DNA of 11,973 nucleotides from contig JAFADT010000952.1 in assembly GCA_023424585.1 (NCBI GenBank), positions 1 through 11,973 on the forward strand. Reading direction: 5' to 3'. Below the pieces are notes generated by a model. The model made no database searches, was not told where the DNA came from, and worked only from the letters and a program-made list of their open reading frames with translations. This DNA comes from Pseudomonadota bacterium. GTDB taxonomy: Bacteria; Myxococcota; Myxococcia; Myxococcales; Myxococcaceae. This document shows, one piece after another, positions 7,057 to 11,973 of this stretch. A program made the position numbers and the translations under genes. Positions within the stretch are counted from its first letter, which is position 1; each line of letters begins with the position of its first letter.

Positions 7057-7988
7057 CAGGCGTCCTCCCCCAGCGACGCGAGCGCCCGGCGCAGGTGCTC
7101 CGGCGAGAACACCGCGTAGTGCGGCCCCCTGCCCTTGAGCATCGGCACGCCCGCGCCCTTGCGCGTCCGGGCGACGATGGCGCGGGGACGGCCACCCACC
7201 ACGGGCGCCTCCAGCGCGGCGACGAGCGCGGGCAGGTCGTGCCCGTCCACCTCCAGCGACTGGAAGCCGAACGCGTCCAGCCGCCGCACCAGCGCCTCCT
7301 GCGACAGGATGGCTTCGGTGGGCCCGTCGTTCTGCCCGCCGTTGCGGTCGATGATCAGCGTCAGGCCCGTGAGCTGGCGGTGCGACGCCACCTGGAGCGC
7401 CTCCCAGTTGGAGCCCTCGCCCATCTCCCCGTCGCCACAGACGACGAAGGTGCGGTGGGGCTCGCCGCGCAGCGCGTGGGACAGCGTCAGCCCCACGCCC
7501 AGCCCCAGCCCGTGGCCCAGGCTGCCGGTGGCGAACTCCACGCCCGGCACCGCCGCGTTCACGTGTCCGGTGAAGATGCTGCCGTCCGCGTTGTACTCGC
7601 GGACCAGCGTCTCCACGTCCACGAAGCCGAACTCCGCCAGCGCCGCGTAGAGCCCCGCCGCCGCGTGCCCCTTGGACAGGATGAGGTGGTCGCGCTCGGG
7701 CGCCCTCGGCGCGCGCGGATCCACGCGCATCACCCGGCCCAGCAGCGCCACCAGGATCTCCACCATCGACAGCGAGCCGCCCAGGTGACAGCCGGACGGC
7801 GTCGCCGCCAGCCGCACGATGGTCCGGCGGATCCGCCTCGCCCGGCCCGGCAGGAGCGCCAGCCCCGCGTCCGCGGGCGCCTCCCCCACACGGGCAGGCG
7901 CCACCAGACCGCGGGAGCCCGTGGGTTCATCTGGCGCCCGCGCCTCGCGCGACAGCCCGGGGGTCGTTGAGTTCGCCGAGAAAGTCAT
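7053..7988 (-). CDS. Transketolase N-terminal (ThDP pyrophosphate-binding) subunit
   Basis: 311 aa. ThDP/Mg2+ motif GDG (185-187) through IIDRNGGQND (212-221), with SKGHAAAGLY (105-114), TGSLGHGLGLGVG (154-166) and the N-terminal HLGGSLS (68-74), as in transketolase first subunits. It should bind the diphosphate of ThDP and transfer a two-carbon ketol unit together with the subunit encoded next, with which it overlaps by 4 nt. It is the first gene of the leftward operon. Start: ATG 7988 is the only in-frame ATG before the conserved domain but lacks a clear Shine-Dalgarno site; in-frame GTG codons exist near residues 29 and 34. If 7988 is right, residues 1-45 are a Pro/Ala/Gly-rich extension absent from usual transketolases. 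Confidence 0.88.
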   Translation of the reverse strand: MTFSANSTTPGLSREARAPDEPTGSRGLVAPARVGEAPADAGLALLPGRARRIRRTIVRLAATPSGCHLGGSLSMVEILVALLGRVMRVDPRAPRAPERDHLILSKGHAAAGLYAALAEFGFVDVETLVREYNADGSIFTGHVNAAVPGVEFATGSLGHGLGLGVGLTLSHALRGEPHRTFVVCGDGEMGEGSNWEALQVASHRQLTGLTLIIDRNGGQNDGPTEAILSQEALVRRLDAFGFQSLEVDGHDLPALVAALEAPVVGGRPRAIVARTRKGAGVPMLKGRGPHYAVFSPEHLRRALASLGEDAW

Positions 7989-8186
7989 GCCCGTAGCGTC
8001 GCTGTCACAGCCCAGGAATCCGCCTGTTGTGAGACACCCTAGGAAATCGCATCATGCGGCGTCAACGCGGATTTTCTTAAGATATAGACCTACGAGAAAA
8101 AACCGTCTTACCCGGCAATCTCGCGGTGTTACAGGCGCGGCGCGCCCGGCATTCCCTGGCATCGCCCGCTCGGAGGAGACCTTCGC
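7989..8186. promoter_or_regulatory. Divergent intergenic promoter region
   Basis: 198 bp between the head-to-head transketolase and ligase genes. It contains the most AT-rich tract of this part of the window (about 8071-8104, including TTTTCTTAAGATATAGA and a run of six A), against a very GC-rich background. TATAGA at 8083-8088 could be a -10 for the rightward ligase, but the hexamer 17 bp upstream is a poor -35. The rightward gene has GGAGGAG at 8172-8178, 8 nt before its ATG. No clear operator was identified. Confidence 0.6.
8036..8065 (-). promoter_or_regulatory. Candidate sigma-70 promoter for the leftward operon
   Basis: On the minus strand TTGACG (8065-8060) is followed after 18 bp by TAGGGT (8041-8036), which keeps three of six -10 consensus positions. 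It lies about 48 nt before the transketolase start. The -35 match is good and the -10 weak, so this is a candidate only. Confidence 0.4.
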
Positions 8187-9854
8187 ATGGGGCAGCGTTT
8201 CCATCACGCAGCGGCAGTGGAGAAGGGGCCCGAGTACCGGCGAAAGGGTTGGTGGCGTGACACCACGGTGGTTGACGATCTGCGTCGCTGCGTCCAGGCG
8301 CACCCGGACAAGCCCGCGATCATCGCCGCGCGGTACTTCTCCAGGGACATCACGCGGCTGAGCTACGCGGAGCTGGCGCGCTACATGGAACGGTTCGCGC
8401 TGGGCCTGCGCGACCTGGGCGTGGGGCGCGAGGACATCGTCGCGGTGCAGCTGCCCAACGGGTGGCACTTCACGGCGCTGGCGCTGGCGTGCGCGCGGCT
8501 GGGGGCGGTCATCGCGCCCATTCCGCCGGACTACCGGCGGCGCGAGGTGGAGTTCATCCTGGGGCGCACGGAGGCGTCCGTGTACGTGGGGCCCACGTCG
8601 TGGACGGGGCACTCGCACCGGGACATGGCGCGCGACATCGCGGCGGTGCTGCCGTCGCTGCGCCACCGCGTGCTGCTGGGCGACAACAGCGACCTCCAGG
8701 CGGGCGAGCGGGACTTCGAGCGCCACTTCCTCGAGCGCGAGTGGGAGCGGGAGGCGTCACTGGAGCGCGTGGCGCCCGCGGCCGCGGATGACGTGTGCAA
8801 CATCCTCTACACGTCCGGCACCACGGGGGAGCCCAAGGGCGTGGTGCACTCCCACAACACGAACTACGGCATCACGCGCGCGCTCTGCGACACGCTGGGC
8901 ATCGACGGGACGGACGTGGTGGCGCTGCCGTCGCTGCTGACGGCGTCCACGGGGTTCACGTATTCGTACCTGATGCCCATCCTGCTGGGGGCCACGGCCG
9001 TCTACATGGACGTGGGCGACCCGGAGCTGACGCTCAAGCTCTTCGAGGAGCACCGTGTCACGTTCACCTACGGCATCCCCACGTACCTGATGAACCTCAT
9101 CGCGTTGCAGCGCAAGCGCCAGCGCGACACCTCCTCGCTCCGGCAGCTGGCCACGGGCTCCATCCCGGTGCCGCCGCACCTCATCGCGGCGGTGCGCGAG
9201 GTGTTCGGCGTGCGGCTGCACACGCTGTGGGGCATGACGGAGAACGGCGCGGTCACCATCACCCGGCACGAGGATCCGCCGGACTGGCCCAGCCAGAGTG
9301 ACGGGCGGGCGGTGGCGTGGATGGAGACGAAGATCGTCCCCGCGCTCGCGGAGGACGGCACGCCGTATCCGGACGGAACGGGGCGGCTGCTGGTGCGCGG
9401 CGCCAGCCAGTGCCTCACCTACTTCAAGCGCGACGACGTGTACGCCGCGGCGGTGGACGCGGAGGGCTGGTTCGACACGGGCGACCTGGCGCGCGACGAC
9501 GGGCGGGGCGGCATCCGCATCGTGGGGCGGCTGAAGGACGTCATCTTCCGGTACGGGTACAAGATCCCCGTGGTGGAGGTGGAGTCCACGCTCTACTCAC
9601 ACCCGAAGGTGAAGGAGGTCGCCGTCGTCGCGCACTCGGACGACAAGATCGGCGGCGAGCGGGTGTGCGCCGTCGTCGTGGTTCGCGAGGGCGAGGCCCC
9701 GCCCACGCTCAACGAGCTGCGCGACCACCTCAAGCAGCAGGGCATGTCCAACCAGTACTGGCCGGACCGGCTGGAGCTCATCGACGAGATGCCCAAGACG
9801 GCCACCGGCAAGGTGCGCAAGTACCTGCTGCGGGAGCGGTTGAAGCCCGCCTGA
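8187..9854 (+). CDS. Acyl-adenylate-forming ligase (AMP-binding, acyl-CoA/aryl ligase type)
   Basis: 555 aa, complete ANL-superfamily enzyme. Core motifs in order: A3/P-loop YTSGTTGEPKG (208-218), A5 WGMTENG (348-354), A7 WFDTGDLA (428-435), A8 hinge GRLKDVIFRYGYKIPVVEVE (447-466), A10 PKTATGKVRK (536-545) with catalytic Lys542. The N-terminus GWWRDTTVVDDLRR (21-34) resembles cyclohexanecarboxylate-CoA-ligase-like proteins. The substrate pocket position after A4/A5 is hydrophobic and lacks the Asp of alpha-amino-acid adenylation domains as far as I can judge, so a carboxylic acid is more likely than an amino acid. It may charge CoA or the carrier protein encoded 201 bp downstream. Strong ribosome site GGAGGAG, 8 nt from ATG. 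It is transcribed divergently from the AmCP operon. Confidence 0.9.
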   Translation: MGQRFHHAAAVEKGPEYRRKGWWRDTTVVDDLRRCVQAHPDKPAIIAARYFSRDITRLSYAELARYMERFALGLRDLGVGREDIVAVQLPNGWHFTALALACARLGAVIAPIPPDYRRREVEFILGRTEASVYVGPTSWTGHSHRDMARDIAAVLPSLRHRVLLGDNSDLQAGERDFERHFLEREWEREASLERVAPAAADDVCNILYTSGTTGEPKGVVHSHNTNYGITRALCDTLGIDGTDVVALPSLLTASTGFTYSYLMPILLGATAVYMDVGDPELTLKLFEEHRVTFTYGIPTYLMNLIALQRKRQRDTSSLRQLATGSIPVPPHLIAAVREVFGVRLHTLWGMTENGAVTITRHEDPPDWPSQSDGRAVAWMETKIVPALAEDGTPYPDGTGRLLVRGASQCLTYFKRDDVYAAAVDAEGWFDTGDLARDDGRGGIRIVGRLKDVIFRYGYKIPVVEVESTLYSHPKVKEVAVVAHSDDKIGGERVCAVVVVREGEAPPTLNELRDHLKQQGMSNQYWPDRLELIDEMPKTATGKVRKYLLRERLKPA

Positions 9855-9901
9855 GCGGGCGGGAGGCGCCGAAGTCCCCGGCGGCCGCTCAGGCCCCGCT
9901 C

Positions 9902-9927
9902 GCGGGCTCCATGACTCCCGAGCCCGC
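9902..9927 (+). terminator. 8-bp GC hairpin after the ligase gene
   Basis: GCGGGCTC and GAGCCCGC pair perfectly around a 10-nt loop, 47 nt past the ligase stop. No U-tract follows, so it is a possible 3'-end or partial terminator only. A second 6-bp hairpin (GCCCGC/GCGGGC, 9845-9860) straddles the ligase stop codon. Confidence 0.35.
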
Positions 9928-9987
9928 CAGGGAAGCCCGGCCCCCGGGGCAGGGCGAGGCCCCCTTCCTGTCCTGGCGCGGTCCTTC

Positions 9988-10020
9988 TTGACGCGGTAGT
10001 TCTATTTTTTCTCAATTTAC
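9988..10020 (+). promoter_or_regulatory. Candidate promoter for the carrier-protein gene
   Basis: TTGACG (9988-9993) begins an abrupt AT-rich tract (10000-10018, with six T in a row) in otherwise GC-rich DNA, 36-68 nt before the carrier-protein ATG. A -10 at the right distance is only weak (TCAATT, 10012-10017). The ligase-carrier gap of 201 bp plus the hairpin upstream suggest the carrier gene can be expressed separately. Confidence 0.4.
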
Positions 10021-10055
10021 AGCCATTCCAGCGCCCCACCCGGAGGAACCGCACC

Positions 10056-10316
10056 ATGAGCACACCGAGCGCAGGCCCCTCGCCCATGGAGGCGCGGCTG
10101 GCCGGGTACTGGCAGGAGCTGCTGGGCGTGGACTCGGTGCGGCCGGAGGACCACTTCCTGGAGGTGGGGGGCAACTCGCTCCTGGCCACCCTGCTGGCCA
10201 ACCGCATCGAGGACGACCTGGGCCTGCAGGTGGGCATGGTGGACCTGTTCAACACGCTGAGCGCGGTGGCGGCCGTCTGCGAGCGCCTCCAGTCTGAGGC
10301 CCAGGCCGCCGGGTGA
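10056..10316 (+). CDS. Stand-alone acyl/peptidyl carrier protein
   Basis: 86 aa. The phosphopantetheine site is Ser41 in GGNSLLAT (38-45), preceded by FLEVGG and followed by [13 protein letters not shown] (47-59), the four-helix carrier-protein pattern; GGxS is the peptidyl-carrier style. Ribosome site GGAGG lies 9 nt before ATG 10056. It needs a phosphopantetheinyl transferase encoded elsewhere. Next to a stand-alone adenylating enzyme, it probably holds the acyl or aminoacyl unit made by that enzyme, to be joined to the AmCP-derived amino acid. That partnership is inferred. A trans-acting NRPS or condensation enzyme is not in the window. Confidence 0.9.
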   Translation: MSTPSAGPSPMEARLAGYWQELLGVDSVRPEDHFLEVGGNSLLATLLANRIEDDLGLQVGMVDLFNTLSAVAAVCERLQSEAQAAG

Positions 10317-10336
10317 CGCTCGCGGCGCGTGGCCGC
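10314..10336 (+). repeat. Post-stop hairpin repeat, copy 1 (after carrier-protein gene)
   Basis: Starting at the stop codon: TGACG then CTCGCGGCGCGTGGCCGC. Arms GCGGC and GCCGC can pair around a 5-nt loop. A nearly identical copy follows the next gene at 11017-11040, with one substitution and one inserted C. Probably a transcription or translation end element; no U-tract. Confidence 0.6.
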
Positions 10337-10410
10337 AAGACGACGGGCCGGGCGGGTGGACGGGGCTTGCCTCTTTTCCCCCTGCCCCTGGTTGGGCTAG
10401 CAGGAGGGCC

Positions 10411-11019
10411 ATGCCCATCCTCGCCCTCGTCCGTCATGGTCAGTCCCTGTGGAACCACGAGAACCGCTTCACCGGCTTCGTGGACGTGCCCCTCACCGAG
10501 CAGGGCCGCGCCGAAGCCCGCAAGGCCGCCGAGGCCCTCCAGGGCCTGAAGTTCGACGTCGCCTACACCTCCGCCCTCAGCCGCGCGCAGGAGACGCTCG
10601 CCATCCTGCTGGACACGCTGGGCCAGCGCCCGCCCGTCATCCGCGACGCGGCCCTCAACGAGCGCCACTACGGCGACCTGCAGGGCCTCAACAAGGCGGA
10701 CGCCGCCAGGGAGTTCGGCGAGAAGCAGGTCCACATCTGGCGCCGCTCCTATGACGTGCCGCCCCCCAACGGCGAGTCCCTGGAGATGACCGCGAAGCGC
10801 GTGCTGCCCTTCTTCGACCGCGCCATCGCGGGCGACCTGCGCCAGGGCAAGAACGTGCTCGTCGTGGCGCACGGCAACTCCAACCGCTCGCTGGTGATGC
10901 GCCTGGACAAGCTGTCCGGCGAGACCGTGGTGGGCCTGGAGCTCGCCACGGGCGTGCCGCTCGTCTACGAGATTGGCGCCGACGGCCAGGTCGTCTCCAA
11001 GCGCGGCGCGACGCCCTGA
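10411..11019 (+). CDS. gpmA: 2,3-bisphosphoglycerate-dependent phosphoglycerate mutase
   Basis: 202-aa histidine-phosphatase-superfamily protein of the dPGM branch. The phosphohistidine motif is [18 protein letters not shown] (5-22) with His9, then [18 protein letters not shown] (53-62), the GpmA-typical [14 protein letters not shown] (82-95), PPNGESL (122-128) and the second active-site His in [11 protein letters not shown]. It interconverts 3- and 2-phosphoglycerate in glycolysis and gluconeogenesis. It is somewhat shorter than the ~230-250 aa of E. coli-type GpmA, as common in bacterial short forms. AGGAGG ends 3 nt before the ATG. It is most likely a housekeeping gene marking the cluster's right edge; a supporting role in carbon supply cannot be excluded. 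Confidence 0.92.
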   Translation: MPILALVRHGQSLWNHENRFTGFVDVPLTEQGRAEARKAAEALQGLKFDVAYTSALSRAQETLAILLDTLGQRPPVIRDAALNERHYGDLQGLNKADAAREFGEKQVHIWRRSYDVPPPNGESLEMTAKRVLPFFDRAIAGDLRQGKNVLVVAHGNSNRSLVMRLDKLSGETVVGLELATGVPLVYEIGADGQVVSKRGATP

Positions 11020-11040
11020 CGCCTCGCGGCGCATGGCCGC
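11017..11040 (+). repeat. Post-stop hairpin repeat, copy 2 (after gpmA)
   Basis: TGACGC then CTCGCGGCGCATGGCCGC, beginning exactly at the gpmA stop. It differs from the copy at 10314-10336 by one extra C and one G-to-A change in the loop. The two copies bracket gpmA. Confidence 0.6.
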
Positions 11041-11090
11041 CCGGGGCCTTCTGGCGGCGTGCATCGCGGGGGGCTTGAATGGGCGGCGCC

Positions 11091-11111
11091 TCGTCCCGTC
11101 AGATGGGACGA
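11091..11111 (+). promoter_or_regulatory. Leader hairpin upstream of the DUF4476 gene
   Basis: TCGTCCC and GGGACGA form a perfect 7-bp stem around a 7-nt loop, ending 28 nt before the chosen ATG. It could affect leader stability or translation, or be an operator. No matching second copy was seen. Confidence 0.3.
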
Positions 11112-11139
11112 AGCACGAACACCTCCAAGGATGCACACC

Positions 11140-11844
11140 ATGAAGGCCCTGACCCTCGCCGTCGTCCTGCTCTCCTCCGCCGCCTCGCTGGCCCAGACGG
11201 CACCGCGCGCCGGGGAATCCGTCAATGTCAACAGCGCCGCGGAGTTCAGCCGCGCCCCGCCCCCGGGCCACGGCACGCCGCCCCGCCCGATGCCCCAGCC
11301 GCTCCCGCACCCGCCGCCGGGGCGCGACCAGGCCGTCATCGACCGCGACCAGGTGGAGCGCCGCATCGACCGGCTGGAGAGCGCGCTGCGCGACGCGATG
11401 TCCCGCACGAAGGACGCCAAGGGCCGCGAGAGCATCCGCGTCGCCATGGAGGAGCTGGACAAGCTGGGCAAGTACGTGGCCGACGCCGCGCCGTACGGCG
11501 CGGGCATCCCGGTCCCGCAGCCGATGCCGCCCCCGCCGCCGGTGGTGCGGCCCATCTCGGACACGCAGTTCCGCAACATCACCCAGGCGATGGTGCGCGA
11601 GTCCTTCCCGCGCGAGAAGCTGCGCATCCTGTCGCAGGTGGCGCCGAACGAGAACTTCCTCGTGGCTCACGTCCTGACGGTGCTGGGGCAGTTCTCCTTC
11701 TCCAATGACAAGCTGGAGGTGGTGCGCCTGATGCGGCCCACGCTGCTGGATCCGCAGAACGGCTACCAGCTGTACCAGGCCTTCCCCTTCTCCAACGACA
11801 AGGAGAAGCTCCAGGCCATCCTCGACAGCGGCGGGCGCTACTAG
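11140..11844 (+). CDS. Secreted DUF4476-domain protein
   Basis: 234 aa. N-terminal Sec signal peptide: MK, hydrophobic core ALTLAVVLLSSAASLA, likely cleavage near Ala18-Gln19. A Pro-rich linker follows (about 45-68), then a charged, possibly coiled-coil segment (VERRIDRLESALRDAM), a second Pro-rich linker, and a C-terminal domain matching DUF4476: repeated FPREKLRIL, FSFSNDKLEVVRLM, and FPFSNDKEKLQAIL units with DPQNGYQLYQAF between. DUF4476 function is unknown. Start: ATG 11140 has AAGG 9 nt upstream; an ATG at 11131 directly abuts that AAGG, and a far upstream ATG at 11059 would hide the signal peptide. Probably periplasmic or surface-associated and unrelated to the cluster. Confidence 0.85.
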   Translation: MKALTLAVVLLSSAASLAQTAPRAGESVNVNSAAEFSRAPPPGHGTPPRPMPQPLPHPPPGRDQAVIDRDQVERRIDRLESALRDAMSRTKDAKGRESIRVAMEELDKLGKYVADAAPYGAGIPVPQPMPPPPPVVRPISDTQFRNITQAMVRESFPREKLRILSQVAPNENFLVAHVLTVLGQFSFSNDKLEVVRLMRPTLLDPQNGYQLYQAFPFSNDKEKLQAILDSGGRY

Positions 11845-11866
11845 CCCCAATGCCGATCAGATAAGT

Positions 11867-11928
11867 GGTCCTTGCGAGGACCTACCGGAATGGTTGAGGG
11901 TGTGGCGATCTGAATCTTGGAGATCGCC
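11867..11928 (+). other. Two perfect inverted repeats after the DUF4476 gene
   Basis: GGTCCT/AGGACC with a 4-nt loop (11867-11882), and GGCGATCT/AGATCGCC with a 9-nt loop (11904-11928). The first could be a terminator-like hairpin 22 nt past the stop, without a U-tract. The second ends 2 nt before a new ATG. Base composition here is less GC-rich than the rest. Confidence 0.5.
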
Positions 11929-11930
11929 GC

Positions 11931-11973
11931 ATGGGGCTTTCCCAGGCCATCCAGGGGGCAGCCATGGTGGCCC
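11931..11973 (+). CDS. Start of an unidentified ORF cut by the window edge
   Basis: Fourteen codons, MGLSQAIQGAAMVA, from an ATG at 11931 with GGAG 8 nt upstream. The fragment is too short to assign. The upstream inverted repeats and lower GC would fit the left end of an insertion sequence, and the N-terminus vaguely recalls some IS4/Tn5-like transposases, but this is from memory and weak. A second ATG at codon 12 is possible. Confidence 0.35.
   Translation, partial: MGLSQAIQGAAMVA

Noticed and set aside
3009..7970. Long plus-strand frames of 290-440 codons opposite the minus-strand operon
   Set aside because: They are antisense to genes with clear motifs, their translations are Arg/His/Gln/Ala-rich without domains, and such frames are expected in GC-rich DNA.
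8145..8186. Sigma-54 promoter (TGGCAT...) before the ligase
   Set aside because: The -12 element lacks the required GC pair and TTGC pattern at the right spacing.
10249..11850. 533-codon minus-strand frame across the carrier protein, gpmA and DUF4476 genes
   Set aside because: It is the complement of three recognisable genes, with a biased, domain-free translation.

Overview
The window is uniformly very GC-rich, packed with genes and rich in GC3 codons. Its outer gene types (a GpmA-type mutase, a secreted DUF4476 protein, dispersed CCTGTC/GACAGG repeats) fit a myxobacterium, probably a Myxococcus/Corallococcus relative. That placement comes from gene content and composition, not from a search.

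About 1-10316 reads as one biosynthetic gene cluster transcribed outward from a divergent promoter region at 7989-8186. Leftward (minus strand), in order of transcription, are: two halves of a split transketolase (7988-7053, 7056-6019); a LysW-type amino-group carrier protein, AmCP (6017-5814); a LysX-type ATP-grasp ligase (5804-4941); a LysY/ArgC-type reductase (4944-3901); an HK97-fold capsid-like protein read here as a family 3 encapsulin (3854-2985); and a PAPS-type sulfotransferase (2985-1990). A 546-bp gap with three copies of a ~70-bp repeat follows, then a short-chain dehydrogenase (1443-667) and a LysZ-type kinase that runs off the left edge (670-1). Most junctions overlap (GTGA, ATGA, TGATG) or are 1-9 nt apart, as expected for a coupled operon. 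Rightward (plus strand) are an acyl-adenylate ligase (8187-9854) and a stand-alone carrier protein (10056-10316).

Inferred pathway: LysX attaches an acidic amino acid (glutamate or 2-aminoadipate) through its alpha-amino group to the C-terminal Glu of the AmCP. LysZ phosphorylates the free side-chain carboxylate and LysY reduces it to the semialdehyde. The transketolase pair adds a two-carbon ketol unit, and the dehydrogenase may adjust the oxidation state. The sulfotransferase may activate a hydroxyl for ring closure, as known for aziridine formation in azinomycin-type AmCP pathways. The ligase and carrier protein would supply an acyl or aminoacyl partner. The encapsulin would form a shell around some of these steps. 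No aminotransferase or releasing peptidase is visible; they may lie to the left.

From 10317 on the content looks unrelated: a phosphoglycerate mutase, a secreted DUF4476 protein, and at the right edge a hairpin-rich stretch leading into a truncated ORF start that may be the end of a mobile element.
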